A stretch of 64,000 nucleotides of DNA from Frateuria flava (GCF_017837635.1 NZ_JAGJRS010000034.1:309943-373942), one strand, 5' to 3'. Shown: positions 26,629 through 37,559, counted from the stretch's first letter. Made by a program: numbers and translations. The notes: generated by a model from the sequence alone, not told the origin.

Positions 26629-27754
26629 ATGATCGAGACCAATCCGATCCATGCGCAGATCGCGGACCTGACGGGCCGCGTCGAGTCGCTTAGGGGGTAT
26701 CTTTGACTACGCCACCAAGCGTGAGCGTCTCGAAGAAGTAAGCCGCGAGCTGGAAAGTCCCACGGTCTGGGACGATCCGCCGCGTGCGCAGGAGCTGGGC
26801 CGCGAACGCGCCCGCCTGGACACCGTCGTCACCGGCATCGACGAGCTCACCGCGGGTCTTTCGGACGCGAAGGAGCTGCTCGACATGGCCGCGGCCGACG
26901 GCGACGAGGACACCGTCCGCTCGGTCGCCGATGACGTCGAAAAACTCGAGGCCCGCGTGGGCAAGCTCGAGTTCCAGCGCATGTTCTCCGGCAAGATGGA
27001 CGCGAACAACGCCTTCGTGGACATCCAGGCCGGCGCCGGCGGCACCGAGGCGCAGGACTGGGCCGAAATGTTGCTGCGCATGTACCTGCGCTGGGCCGAA
27101 TCGCGCGGCTGGAAGGTCGAGCTGATGGAAGTCTCAGGCGGCGAAGTGGCGGGCATCAAGTCCGCCACCTTCCGCGTCGAGGGCGACTACGCCTACGGCT
27201 GGCTGAAGACCGAAATCGGCGTGCACCGCCTGGTGCGCAAGAGCCCGTTCGACTCGGACAACCGCCGCCATACCAGCTTCACCTCGGTGTTCGTCTCGCC
27301 CGAGGTCGACGACGACATCGACATCGAGATCAACCCGGCGGACCTGAAGACCGACGTCTACCGTTCCTCCGGCGCCGGTGGCCAGCACGTCAACAAGACC
27401 GAATCGGCCGTGCGCATTACCCACGTGCCCAGCGGCGTCGTGGTGGCCTGCCAGACCGAGCGATCCCAGCACGCCAACCGCGACCGCGCCATGAAGATGC
27501 TGGCGGCCAAGCTGTACGAACTGGAAGTGCAGAAGCGCAACGCCGAGAAGGACGCGCTGGAAGCGAGCAAGTCCGACATCGGCTGGGGCAGCCAGATCCG
27601 CAACTACGTGCTCGACCAGAGCCGCATCAAGGACCTGCGCACGGGCGTTGAGCGCTCGGACACGCAGAAAGTGCTCGACGGCGACCTGGACGAGTTCATC
27701 GAGGCGAGCCTCAAGTCCGGCCTGGATGCCGGCGCCAAGCGCATCGACGCCTGA
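26629..27754 (+). CDS. prfB: Peptide chain release factor 2 with programmed +1 frameshift
   Basis: RF2 terminates translation at UGA and UAA. The first 25 codons (26629-26703) are followed by an in-frame TGA (26704-26706). Reading continues after a +1 shift at CTT (26701-26703), from 26705 to 27754, giving 374 residues. The shift site AGGGGGTATCTTTGAC is canonical, with the internal Shine-Dalgarno AGGGGG (26692-26697) three bases before CTT. The anticodon-like SPF lies at residues 205-207 and the catalytic GGQ at 250-252, exactly as in E. coli. Low RF2 lets the shift occur, so the gene autoregulates. It is upstream of lysS as in many gammaproteobacteria. Confidence 0.97.
26690..26706 (+). promoter_or_regulatory. 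RF2 +1 recoding site
   Basis: AGGGGG at 26692-26697, slippery CTT at 26701-26703 and in-frame TGA at 26704-26706 followed by C form the conserved autoregulatory frameshift signal of prfB. Confidence 0.97.
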
Positions 27755-27778
27755 CCCGATTCCTCAGGAGGTGACTGC

Positions 27779-28090
27779 ATGAACGGCAAGACGATCGGCA
27801 TGTTCCTGTTTGCCTGCGCTGCACTGGCCCCGTTCGGCGTGGCCGCGCAGGACAGCGGCGCCGGCCAGTCCATCAAGCAGGACGCGAAGGCTGTCGGTCA
27901 TGGGGTGGCCGATGGCGCGCGCGACATCGGCCACGCCACCCGCGATGTCGCCAAAAAGGTCGGTCACGGTGCAAAGGAAGCCGGTCTTGGCATCGGCCAC
28001 GGCGCAAAGAAAGCCGGCATCGCCGTCGGCCATGGCGCGCGCGATGGCTGGAACGCAACCAGGCATGCGGTCAAGCAGGTGTTCGACTAA
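27779..28090 (+). CDS. Small secreted protein with GHGAK-type repeats
   Basis: A 103-residue protein with an AGGAGG ribosome-binding site and a signal peptide ending GVAAQD. The mature part is built of imperfect 11-residue amphipathic repeats, GHGVADGARDI, GHATRDVAKKV, GHGAKEAGLGI, GHGAKKAGIAV, GHGARDGWNAT, which would form a continuous basic helix. Such repeats resemble LEA-like or apolipoprotein-like 11-mers. It sits between prfB and lysS. No function is known, and a stress or envelope-binding role is only a guess. Confidence 0.8.
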   Translation: MNGKTIGMFLFACAALAPFGVAAQDSGAGQSIKQDAKAVGHGVADGARDIGHATRDVAKKVGHGAKEAGLGIGHGAKKAGIAVGHGARDGWNATRHAVKQVFD

Positions 28091-28164
28091 GCCAACACGG
28101 TTGATCGAACATCACCATCACGAGACACCCGCTGCCGGTAGCACCGGCGGCCACGGAACCATCC

Positions 28165-29673
<1,509 letters not shown>

Positions 29674-29689
29674 GGCGGAACGCCCCCAT

Positions 29690-29862
29690 CCGCCTGTCGG
29701 CACCTTCCTCCGCGTTCGCGGTGGAAGGCTCGGCACACACGGTGCCGCAAGACACTTCCTTCCCCGTTCGACCGGGAAGGCTCGGGACACAGCGCGCTGC
29801 ACGACGCTTCCTTCCCCCGTTCGACGGGGGAAGGTGCCCGAAGGGCGGAAGGGGGCGCCCTT
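29690..29862. repeat. Cluster of short palindromic intergenic repeats downstream of lysS
   Basis: Several hairpins of the form CTTCC(N)GGAAG follow each other, the last being CCTTCCCCCGTTCGACGGGGGAAGG (29812-29836 region, given as two arms CCTTCCCCC and GGGGGAAGG). They are related to the cluster at 45474-45960 and may act as transcription terminators or mRNA stabilisers. Confidence 0.7.
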
Positions 29863-29870
29863 GCGCGGAA

Positions 29871-30515
29871 CTACACCGCGCCCACAAACCGGGACCGCAC
29901 GCGCCGCCGCAGCATCGCCATCTGCACCAGGTTCACTGCGCTCGACCCGGCCCAGTACAGCCCCAGTCCGGCCGCCAGGTGCCACACCACCAGCAGCGAA
30001 ATCACTACCGGCAACCACTGCAGCAAGGTGCGCGTCTGCTCGGACATCGCCGGGTTGAGCAGCAATGCCGCGAAGCTCAGCAGGCCCACCACCAGCGCCA
30101 GCCACATATCCGGCCGCGCCAGCTTGGGTATCCACAGGAACGAGCCGGCACCGGCCACGCCCTGGCGGATCGCCGCGTAGATACCCGCACCCAACGGCGC
30201 CTGCACCAGCGCTACCAGCAGACCGCTACCGAGGCCACCGGTCAGGCCATGCTCTCGATACAGCGCCTGCATCGCCTGGGCCTGCGCGGCCGGATCACCG
30301 GCATGGCGTTCCTTCAGTCGTGCCAGCTTCGGCTTGAGGGCGAGCAGCTGCTGCTGCCGCCACCAGCCCTGTTCGGCGTTCTTCAGCGTCATCGGCAGCA
30401 TCGCCAGGCGCACCAGCACTGCCAGCGCGATCACGGCCGCGCCGTAGCTGCCGTCCAGCCAGGTGGCCAGCTGCACCAGTACCGAAGACAGTCCATCCAC
30501 GAACGTCGACCACAT
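29871..30515 (-). CDS. Short YidC/Oxa1-family membrane insertase
   Basis: A 214-residue membrane protein of the Oxa1/YidC/Alb3 core type, lacking the large periplasmic domain of gammaproteobacterial YidC. ATG 30513-30515 is preceded by GGGAG and is favoured over an in-frame ATG seven codons upstream. The five-helix core shows VIALAVLVRLAMLPMT with an arginine in the first core helix, as needed for substrate insertion. The QQQLLALKPKLARLKERH coiled loop is typical. It is probably an accessory insertase, since the main yidC normally sits next to rnpA near the origin. Confidence 0.8.
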   Translation of the reverse strand: MWSTFVDGLSSVLVQLATWLDGSYGAAVIALAVLVRLAMLPMTLKNAEQGWWRQQQLLALKPKLARLKERHAGDPAAQAQAMQALYREHGLTGGLGSGLLVALVQAPLGAGIYAAIRQGVAGAGSFLWIPKLARPDMWLALVVGLLSFAALLLNPAMSEQTRTLLQWLPVVISLLVVWHLAAGLGLYWAGSSAVNLVQMAMLRRRVRSRFVGAV

Positions 30516-30618
30516 ACCCCCGCTCCCTGCTTCCATGGCGTGAGCGCAAGAGGTGTGCACGGTCGTCCGCTGTTTCAAGCGTCCCTGTGCGTGACTGATG
30601 GCAGGGCAGGGCTCGGCC

Positions 30619-31725
30619 TTATCCGTCCCGATGCGGGGGCAGGGGATCGTTCCACGACTTGGCCACCGCCCAGGCCACGCCGGTCAGCGGCACCGCCAGC
30701 AGCGTGCCGACGATGCCGCCCAGAATCGTGCCGGCAGTGAGCGCCAGCAACACCACCAGCGAGTGCAGTTGCAGCGAGCGGCCCAGTACCACGGGCGAGA
30801 GCAAGTTGCCCTCCAGCTGGTTGACCACGATCACCACGACCGATACCCAGATGGCCGCGCTCAGGCCCACAGTGACCAACGCCACCAGCGCCGCGATAAC
30901 GCCGGTGGCGGTCGCGCCGACGATCGGCACGAACGCGGCCAGGAACACCAGGATCGACAACGGCACCGCCAGCGGCACATCCAGGATCCACACCGCGCCA
31001 CCGATGAACACGGTGTCGACCAGTGCCACCAGCGCGGTCCCACGCAGGTAGCCGCCCAGTACGTCGATCGCGCAATCGCCGGCATGCGCCGCGCGTGCTT
31101 GCCACGCTGGCCGCAGTGGCCGGAGCAGGAAGCGCCAGATGGACGGCCCGTCCTTGAGGAAGAAAAACAGGATGAACAGCACGAGCACCAAGCCGGTTGC
31201 CAACTCCATCGTGGTGAACACCCCCGCCATGGCATGCTGCCCGAACTCGCTGCTGGTGATGAAGTCGACCACGGCCTGCCGGGTATGCTCGATCTGCTGT
31301 TCGCTGATCGACAGCGGCCCGCGGTGCAGATAGTGCAGGGCCTGGCCGAAGCCCTCGATGGCCGACGACTGCAGCATCGGCCACTGCGCCGCCACCCGCG
31401 CCACGGCCAGCGCGATCACGCCGCCGACACCCACGCCACCGAGCAGCAGGGTGAGCAACGCCGCCACCGCATGTGGCATGTGCAGCCGGCGCAGGAAGGC
31501 GATCAACGGAAACAGTGCCGCGCTCACGATCAGCGCCAGCAACAGGGGGATCACCAGCAGTTTGAGCCGGATGGCCGCCTGCACCACGGCCATCGCCACC
31601 AGCAGCACCAGGACCACCTGCGCCGCGCGGATGGCCAGGCGCCCGAACGGGTCGGTCCATAGCGCGCGCAGCGACGGGCGGCCGGCGGAGCAGGGCGTGG
31701 ATCGTTCGTTCGGGGTTTCTCCCAT
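30619..31725 (-). CDS. AI-2E family transporter (YdiK/TqsA-like)
   Basis: A 368-residue membrane protein with about eight helices. ATG 31723-31725 has an AGGAG site 8 bases away. Family features are the N-terminal LLVIPLLLALIVSAALFPLIAFL segment, FFFLKDGPSIWRFL, the GGYLRGTALVALVDTVFIG re-entrant region and NQLEGNLLSPVVLGRSLQLHSLVVLLAL near the end. Members export varied small solutes or Na+ in exchange for H+, and the link with autoinducer-2 is specific to TqsA. No neighbouring gene suggests its substrate. Confidence 0.9.
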   Translation of the reverse strand: MGETPNERSTPCSAGRPSLRALWTDPFGRLAIRAAQVVLVLLVAMAVVQAAIRLKLLVIPLLLALIVSAALFPLIAFLRRLHMPHAVAALLTLLLGGVGVGGVIALAVARVAAQWPMLQSSAIEGFGQALHYLHRGPLSISEQQIEHTRQAVVDFITSSEFGQHAMAGVFTTMELATGLVLVLFILFFFLKDGPSIWRFLLRPLRPAWQARAAHAGDCAIDVLGGYLRGTALVALVDTVFIGGAVWILDVPLAVPLSILVFLAAFVPIVGATATGVIAALVALVTVGLSAAIWVSVVVIVVNQLEGNLLSPVVLGRSLQLHSLVVLLALTAGTILGGIVGTLLAVPLTGVAWAVAKSWNDPLPPHRDG

Positions 31726-31922
31726 GCGTCGCTCTCCTGTCGATGAGTGTCGCGCGGGGCAGTCCGCCGCGATCACCGTCGCGTCGCGCCCGGCAACCGG
31801 ACAGGCCGACCGTACCGGGGCGGAGCACACCGCAACGTGTAGGCCCGCAGCGGGACCGCGCGGCTGTGAGCGGCGTCCGGGTGGGCTAAACTTGTCCGTT
31901 TCCCCGGTTGGAGCATCACGCC

Positions 31923-32222
31923 ATGTGGTTTGCCATCGTCGGCACCGACGTCCCCGAGTCGCTGGACAAGCGCAAGAGCGCGCGGCCGGAGCATCTGGCG
32001 CGCCTTGAAAAGCTGCAGGCCGAAGGCCGCCTGCTGCTGGCCGGCCCGTTCCCGGCGATCGAGTCCGAAGACCCGGGTCCGGCGGGCTTCACCGGCAGCC
32101 TGATCATCGCCGAGTTCCCCTCGCAGGCCGACGCCCAGCGCTGGGCGGATGCCGATCCGTACGTCGCCGCCGGCGTCTACGCGGGCGTCGAGGTCAAGCC
32201 GTTCCGCAAGACCCTGCCGTGA
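31923..32222 (+). CDS. yciI: YciI-like protein
   Basis: A 99-residue ferredoxin-like fold protein. ATG 31923 ([25 protein letters not shown]) is preferred over an in-frame TTG 15 bases upstream. The conserved His-Asp pair of the family is in [11 protein letters not shown] and [21 protein letters not shown]. The E. coli homologue has no proven function. A dehalogenase-type active site has been proposed for the family. The stop overlaps the bolA start, so the two are translationally coupled. Confidence 0.92.
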   Translation: MWFAIVGTDVPESLDKRKSARPEHLARLEKLQAEGRLLLAGPFPAIESEDPGPAGFTGSLIIAEFPSQADAQRWADADPYVAAGVYAGVEVKPFRKTLP

Positions 32223-32473
32223 GCGCCATGGTCGAGCAGATCCGCCAGCGCCTCACCGACGCGCTGGCGCCGGTGGCGCTGGAGGTGCTCGACGAGGGCC
32301 ACAAGCACGCTGGTCACGCCAACGCCGGCAAGGGCCATTTCCACGTGCGCATCGTGAGCTCCGCCTTTGCCGGCGTGCTGCCGATCAAGCGGCACCGCAT
32401 GGTGTACGCCGCGCTGGAAGGACTGATGGACCAGGGCATCCACGCGTTGTCGATCGATGCCAAAGCGCCTTGA
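32219..32473 (+). CDS. BolA-family protein
   Basis: An 84-residue BolA-like protein that in related systems binds monothiol glutaredoxins and [2Fe-2S] clusters and affects iron handling. The family motif is [27 protein letters not shown], with the invariant histidine in [17 protein letters not shown]. The GTG at 32219 overlaps the yciI stop (GTGA), and an ATG at 32228 is an alternative start. It is followed by an AT-rich gap and smc. Confidence 0.93.
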   Translation: MSAMVEQIRQRLTDALAPVALEVLDEGHKHAGHANAGKGHFHVRIVSSAFAGVLPIKRHRMVYAALEGLMDQGIHALSIDAKAP

Positions 32474-32609
32474 TCCTAAAATTCAGTAAGTTATAGATTC
32501 TACTTCCAGTTATTTGTCACGCCGGATTCGCATTGCGACCACGCCCGGCGTTTGGCACAGTGACCTGTCGCCCGAACCATCGCGGGCCTGCACCTACTGT
32601 TGAGCCCGC
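32474..32609. promoter_or_regulatory. Probable promoter region of smc
   Basis: 136 bp with an AT-rich patch (32476-32516, containing AAAATTCAGTAAGTTATAGATT) unlike its surroundings, directly before smc. No repressor palindrome was recognised. Confidence 0.4.
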
Positions 32610-35600
32610 ATGCGCCTTACCACGATCAAACTCGCCGGCTTCAAGTCCTTCGTCGACCCCACCACGCTGCACCTGCCGACCAACATGACCGGCGTGGTCG
32701 GGCCGAACGGCTGCGGCAAGTCCAACATCATCGACGCGATCCGCTGGGTGATGGGCGAGAGCGCGGCCAGCCGTCTGCGCGGCGATTCGCTGACCGACGT
32801 GATCTTTTCCGGCTCCAACGCGCGCAAGCCGGTGGGGCAGGCGACCGTCGAGCTGATCTTCGACAATGCCGACGGCACCATCCAGGGCGAGTACGCGCAG
32901 TACGCCGAGATCTCGGTCAAGCGCCAGGTGACCCGCGACGGACAGTCGTCCTACTTCCTCAATGGCGCGCGCTGCCGCCGTCGCGACATCACCGACCTGT
33001 TCCTCGGCACCGGCCTGGGCCCGCGCAGCTACTCGATCATCGAGCAGGGCATGATCAGCCAGATCATCGAGGCGCACCCGGAAGAGCTGCGTACCCACCT
33101 GGAAGAGGCGGCCGGCATCTCCAAGTACAAGGAGCGCCGCAAGGAGACCGAGAGCCGCATCAAGTCCACCCGCGAGAACCTCGACCGCGTCAAGGACGTG
33201 CGCGACGAGGTCGACAAGCAGCTGGACCACCTGAACCGCCAGGCCCGCGCGGCCGAGCGCTGGAAGGCGCTCAAGGAAGAGCAGACCCGCAAGGAAGCCG
33301 AGCTGCGCGCGCTGGAATACCGCGCGCTCAAGGGCCAGCACGAGGGCGAGGGGCAGGGCCTGTCCGCCGCCGAGATCGAGATCGAAAAGCAGTTGGCGGG
33401 CCAGCGCCAGATCGAGGCGCAACTGGAATCGGTACGCGAGCGCCACGTCGGCGCCACCGAGCACCTCAACGAAGTGCAGGCCGAGGTGTACAAGGTCGGC
33501 GCCGAGATCGCCCGCGTCGAGCAGCAGGTGCGTTTCAACAAGGAGACCGCCGAGCGCCTGCAGCGCGCCCAGGGCGAAGCCGAGCGCGAGCACGCAGAAC
33601 TTTCCGCGCACATCGCCAACGACCGTGAGCAGGTCGAAACGCTGCGCATGGCGCTGGCCGAAGGCGAGCCCAAACTCGAAGCCCTGCAGCAGATGCAGGA
33701 CGACACGGCCGACGCCGCACGTGCGACCGAATCGAAGCTCGCCGACTGGCAGCAGCGCTGGGACGCCTACACGCGCACCGCCGGCGAATCAAGCCGTGCC
33801 GCCGAGGTCGAACGCACCAAGCTCAACTACCTCGACCGCCAGGCGATCGACCTGTCCAAGCGCCGCGAGGCGCTCGAAGCCGAACAGAAGGCCACCGACG
33901 TGGCCGCGCTCGACGCCGCTGCCGAACAACTGAACGTCGAGCACGACACCCAGCGCGAACGGGTCGAGTCGCTTGGCGGCCTGCTCGACCAGCACAAGCT
34001 CACTCACGAAAAGGTGCTCGACGAGGAACGCCAGGTGCAGTCCTCGCTGAACGAGGCGCGCCAGCAACTGCAGAGCGCCCGTGGCCGCCTGGCCTCGCTG
34101 GAGGCGCTGCAGCACGCCGCGCTGGGCCAGGAGGAAAGCGCCGCCAGTGGCTGGCTCGCGAGCCTCGGCCTGGACAAGGCGCGCCGCCTCGGCGAAGCCG
34201 TGCAGGTCGACGCCGGCTGGGAATCGGCCGCCGAAACCGTGCTGGCCGGCCTGCTCGACGGCGTGCTGGTCGACAACCCGCTGAACCTCGCCGGCGACTT
34301 CGGCACGCTGGGCGAAGCCGACCTCGCGCTGCTGGCCTCCGCGGAAGGCGGGCAGGGTGCCGAAGGCACGCTTGCCGCCAAGGTGCGCGGTCCCACCGCG
34401 GCCATGCAGCTGCTCGCGCAGGTGCGCACGGCTGAAACCCTTGATGAGGCGCGCAACCGTGTCGGCTCGCTGGCCCAAGGCGAGTCCATCATCACCCGCA
34501 GTGGCGAATGGCTGGCCCCGCAGTGGGCGCGCATCCGCCGCGCTCAGGGCAACCAGGTCGGCGTGCTGGCACGCGAGCGCGACATCCGCCTGCTGACCGA
34601 ACAGATCGACACGCTCGAAGCGCAATTGGAAGAATCCACCGCCCGCCTGGACGAATTGCGCACCGCCAAGTTCGAAGCCGAGCGTGCCCGCGACGACGCC
34701 CAGCGCGAGCTCTACAACGCGCACCGTCGCCAGTCCGAACTGGCCGGCCAGCTGCAGAGCCACCGCGGCAAGGTGGAAACCGCCCGCGCCCGCGCCGAGA
34801 AGGTCGCCGGCGAACTGTCGACGCTGATCGAACAGTTGGACGAATTGCAGGTGCAGACCCGCGAGGCGCGCGCGCGCCTGGACGAATCGGTCAACCACAT
34901 GGGCGACCTGGAAGACCAGCGCCGCGAGCTGGAAAACGAGCGCCGTGCGCTGCTCGAAGCGCGCGAGGAAGCCCGCATGAACGCCCGCGAGGCCGCCGAC
35001 CAGGCGCACGCGCTGGCGCTGTCGATGGAATCGAAGCGCTCGTCGCTGGCCTCGCTGGAACAGGCGCTGGCTCGCCTCGACACGCAGTTGCGCCAGGTCG
35101 AAGCCCGCCGCAGCGAAGTCGCCGAACAACTGGCCGCCGGTTCCGATCCGATCGCGGAGCTGGAAGCCGAGCGCCAGACCTATCTCGACCAGCGCCTGCT
35201 GGTGGACAAGCAGCTCGTCGAAGCGCGCCGTGCGCTGGAAGACTGCGACATCGAATTCCGCAAGCTGGAACAACAGCGCCACCTGGCCGAGCAGACCCTG
35301 GCCAGGCTGCGCGAAAGCCTGTCGGAAAAGCGCCTGGCCGCCCAGGCCCTGCAGATGCGCGCCGATCAGCTCGCCGAAGCCATCGCCGCCTCCGGCCTGG
35401 AACTCGAACCGCTGCTCGCCGAACTCCCGGAGCAGGCCGACGCCAACCAGTGGCGCACCCAGCTCGGCGACTTGGCGCAGAAGATCGTGCGCCTGGAACC
35501 GGTCAACCTGGCCGCGATCCAGGAACACGCCGAGCAGAGCGAGCGCAAGACCTACCTGGACAACCAGATCGCCGACCTGACCAGTGCCATGGAAACGCTC

Positions 35601-36110
35601 GAGGGCGCGATCAAGAAGATCGACCGCGAAACCCGCCAGCGCTTCAAGGAAACCTTCGACAAGGTCAACGCCGGCGTGCAGGAGCTCTTTCCGCGCCTGT
35701 TCGGTGGCGGCCACGCCTACCTTGAGCTGACCGGCGATGACCTGCTCAACACCGGCGTGTCGATCATGGCGCGACCGCCGGGCAAGCGCCCGTCCAACAT
35801 CTCGCTGCTGTCCGGCGGCGAGAAGGCGCTGACCGCGGTGTCGCTGGTGTTCGCCATCTTCAACTTGAACCCGGCCCCGTTCTGCCTGCTCGACGAGGTG
35901 GATGCACCGCTGGACGAGGCCAACGTCGGCCGCTTCTCCAACATGGTCCGCGAGATGAGCGAGAAGGTGCAGTTCATCTTCGTCAGCCACAACAAGGCCA
36001 CCATGGAAGCCGCCAGCCAACTCTGCGGCGTGACCATGCGCGAGCCGGGCGTTTCGCGCCTGGTGCAGGTGGACCTGGCCGAAGCGGCTAAACTGGCCGG
36101 AGCTGCGTGA
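32610..36110 (+). CDS. smc: Chromosome segregation ATPase SMC
   Basis: A 1166-residue structural-maintenance-of-chromosomes protein that condenses and helps segregate DNA with ScpAB. N-terminal Walker A GPNGCGKS is near residues 32-39 and is followed by the Q-loop region. Long coiled-coil arms flank a hinge (about 500-640, GWESAAETVLAGLLDGVLV). The C-terminal head has the signature LLSGGEKALTAVSL and Walker B CLLDEVDAPLDEAN near residues 1065-1105. It is full length without lesions. ZipA follows 10 bases downstream. Note that many gammaproteobacteria use MukB instead, but Xanthomonadales use SMC. Confidence 0.97.
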   Translation: MRLTTIKLAGFKSFVDPTTLHLPTNMTGVVGPNGCGKSNIIDAIRWVMGESAASRLRGDSLTDVIFSGSNARKPVGQATVELIFDNADGTIQGEYAQYAEISVKRQVTRDGQSSYFLNGARCRRRDITDLFLGTGLGPRSYSIIEQGMISQIIEAHPEELRTHLEEAAGISKYKERRKETESRIKSTRENLDRVKDVRDEVDKQLDHLNRQARAAERWKALKEEQTRKEAELRALEYRALKGQHEGEGQGLSAAEIEIEKQLAGQRQIEAQLESVRERHVGATEHLNEVQAEVYKVGAEIARVEQQVRFNKETAERLQRAQGEAEREHAELSAHIANDREQVETLRMALAEGEPKLEALQQMQDDTADAARATESKLADWQQRWDAYTRTAGESSRAAEVERTKLNYLDRQAIDLSKRREALEAEQKATDVAALDAAAEQLNVEHDTQRERVESLGGLLDQHKLTHEKVLDEERQVQSSLNEARQQLQSARGRLASLEALQHAALGQEESAASGWLASLGLDKARRLGEAVQVDAGWESAAETVLAGLLDGVLVDNPLNLAGDFGTLGEADLALLASAEGGQGAEGTLAAKVRGPTAAMQLLAQVRTAETLDEARNRVGSLAQGESIITRSGEWLAPQWARIRRAQGNQVGVLARERDIRLLTEQIDTLEAQLEESTARLDELRTAKFEAERARDDAQRELYNAHRRQSELAGQLQSHRGKVETARARAEKVAGELSTLIEQLDELQVQTREARARLDESVNHMGDLEDQRRELENERRALLEAREEARMNAREAADQAHALALSMESKRSSLASLEQALARLDTQLRQVEARRSEVAEQLAAGSDPIAELEAERQTYLDQRLLVDKQLVEARRALEDCDIEFRKLEQQRHLAEQTLARLRESLSEKRLAAQALQMRADQLAEAIAASGLELEPLLAELPEQADANQWRTQLGDLAQKIVRLEPVNLAAIQEHAEQSERKTYLDNQIADLTSAMETLEGAIKKIDRETRQRFKETFDKVNAGVQELFPRLFGGGHAYLELTGDDLLNTGVSIMARPPGKRPSNISLLSGGEKALTAVSLVFAIFNLNPAPFCLLDEVDAPLDEANVGRFSNMVREMSEKVQFIFVSHNKATMEAASQLCGVTMREPGVSRLVQVDLAEAAKLAGAA

Positions 36111-36120
36111 GGATCCATCG

Positions 36121-37065
36121 ATGACCGTGCTTGCCTTTGCCTGGAACCCTGCCGTCGGCGTGCCGCTGGCGATCGCCGGCGCCATCGTGCTGGCGCTGCT
36201 GTGGCTGTTCGGCCAGCCGAAGAAGGAGCAGGGCAAACGCCGCGTGCCGGTCACCGGGCAGGGCAGTGGCGAACGTCGCGAGCCCACCCTGGGCGACGGC
36301 GACGCGGGCGACGTGCTGCTCGACCACGAACCGCACGCGCGCCTCGGTGGCGAAGAACCCTTGCCGCAGCAGGGCGAACTCGAGATCGGCCTGCGCCAGG
36401 AACTGGAAAAGCTCGGCGCCACCCTGGCCGGTGAACGCGCCGCCCCGACCAAACCGTCCGGCCGGGCAGCCTCGATCATCGACGCGCTGCGCGCGCCCTC
36501 CGGCGCGCCCGAAACGCTCGCGCCCGCACCCGTGGTTGCATCGGCGCCCGTTCCAGCCCCTGCGCCCGCACCCAAGGCGCCGCCGGCGTCGGACCTCGGC
36601 CGCCGTCCCTCGCAGCTGCCGATGGAACGCATCGTCACGCTGTTCGTCATGGCCCGCGACGGCGGCGTGTTCAACGGTGCCGACCTGATCGTCGCGGCCG
36701 AAAAGGCTGGGCTGGAATACGGTCACCTGGGCATCTATCACCGCCTGGTCGACGGCAAGCGCGAACAAGGCCCGATCTTCAGCGTGGCCAACATGCTCAA
36801 GCCCGGCAACTTCGACCTGACCCGCCTCGATGCGTTGCGCACCCCGGGCCTGAGCTTCTTCATGACGCTCCCGGGCCCGCTGCCCGCACTGGATGCCTGG
36901 GACGCCATGCTGCCGACCGCCCAACGGCTCGCCGAACTGCTCGACGGCCAGGTCCTGGACGAGGAACGCAACGCGCTCGGCCGCCAGCGCATCGCTCACA
37001 TCCGCGACGAACTGCGCGGCTGGGATCGCGACCACGAAGGCCAGGAAATCATCTTCGGCCGCTGA
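36121..37065 (+). CDS. zipA: Cell division protein ZipA
   Basis: Inner-membrane anchor for FtsZ at the division septum (314 residues). An N-terminal helix (about residues 10-30) is followed by a charged and Pro/Ala-rich linker (VVASAPVPAPAPAPKAPPA) and the C-terminal FtsZ-binding domain starting ERIVTLFVMARDGGVFNGADLIVAAEKAGLEYG. It begins 10 bases after smc. In related genomes ligA usually follows zipA, but here no ligase gene follows within the window. Instead comes a REP unit and the gene-poor dif region. Confidence 0.93.
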   Translation: MTVLAFAWNPAVGVPLAIAGAIVLALLWLFGQPKKEQGKRRVPVTGQGSGERREPTLGDGDAGDVLLDHEPHARLGGEEPLPQQGELEIGLRQELEKLGATLAGERAAPTKPSGRAASIIDALRAPSGAPETLAPAPVVASAPVPAPAPAPKAPPASDLGRRPSQLPMERIVTLFVMARDGGVFNGADLIVAAEKAGLEYGHLGIYHRLVDGKREQGPIFSVANMLKPGNFDLTRLDALRTPGLSFFMTLPGPLPALDAWDAMLPTAQRLAELLDGQVLDEERNALGRQRIAHIRDELRGWDRDHEGQEIIFGR

Positions 37066-37077
37066 GCGCACGCGGTC

Positions 37078-37103
37078 CTGCAGGAGCGCACCGGTGCGGG
37101 ACC
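37078..37103. repeat. Solo REP-like unit after zipA
   Basis: CTGCAGGAGCGC, ACCGGTGCG and GGACC in succession align with one arm of the ccmH hairpin (2415-2440). The inner GCACCGGTGC is a perfect palindrome. Confidence 0.7.
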
Positions 37104-37255
37104 GTAGGGCGTGCTGACGGGACTCGACAGCCTCGGGACAGCCGAAAGCCGCGGGATGGCAGAAGCGATCCGGGCTACCGACAAGCCCGCCGGTAGACAG
37201 GAAGCGTCGCTTTGGTCAAGGCAGCGTGCCTGGACGGGACCAAACGGCCATCAGC

Positions 37256-37450
37256 TCACTTCGCTTCCAGCGAAGCCTGCAGCGCCGTAGCCAGCGCCGC
37301 ATCTCCACTGACCAGGTCCTTCCAGCGCAATTCCACGCCTCGCCGCCGGCCTTTCTCCGTCAATTTCAGACCGTCAGGATCGACCACCAGCGTGTAGGCG
37401 GTATCCCCAATAGTCAGTTCGCGCTTGAGCGGTTTGTCGAGAGGCGTCAT
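37256..37450 (-). CDS. Small conserved hypothetical protein
   Basis: A 64-residue protein, start ATG 37448-37450 with an AGGAG site seven bases upstream. It has no membrane helix. The sequence pattern (LTIGDTAYTLVVDPDGLKLTEKGRRRGVELRWKDLVSGD) suggests a compact beta-hairpin-rich fold. No family is recognised with certainty. Its upstream region contains the dif-like site, so its promoter lies within or next to the terminus recombination site. Confidence 0.72.
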   Translation of the reverse strand: MTPLDKPLKRELTIGDTAYTLVVDPDGLKLTEKGRRRGVELRWKDLVSGDAALATALQASLEAK

Positions 37451-37531
37451 CGGATACTCCTGCGAAGCGGGGGAAATGGCTTGGAGTTTGGCGCCGAGGG
37501 CCGCGAACCTTTCGTGGTGGGTGTATTCTTA

Positions 37532-37559
37532 ATTGCGCATAATGTCTATTATGTAAAAT
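37532..37559 (+). other. dif-like XerC/XerD recombination site (chromosome dimer resolution, terminus)
   Basis: XerC arm ATTGCGCATAA (37532-37542), central TGTCTA (37543-37548) and XerD arm TTATGTAAAAT (37549-37559). From memory the E. coli dif arms are GGTGCGCATAA, TGTATA and TTATGTTAAAT, so 24 of 28 bases agree, and the strongly conserved inner arms CATAA and TTATG are intact. The patch is markedly AT-rich against a GC-rich background. GGGNAGGG octamers change strand at this point across the whole window, as expected at dif. Confidence 0.88.

Noticed and set aside
33789..36674. A long open frame on the minus strand opposite smc, and similar long frames opposite ccmF (3325-5085), nirK (59136-61442) and the tyrosinase (61482-63938)
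   Set aside because: They are antisense to well-supported genes, have arbitrary composition rich in Arg, Gln and His, no domain and no ribosome-binding site. High GC keeps such frames open.
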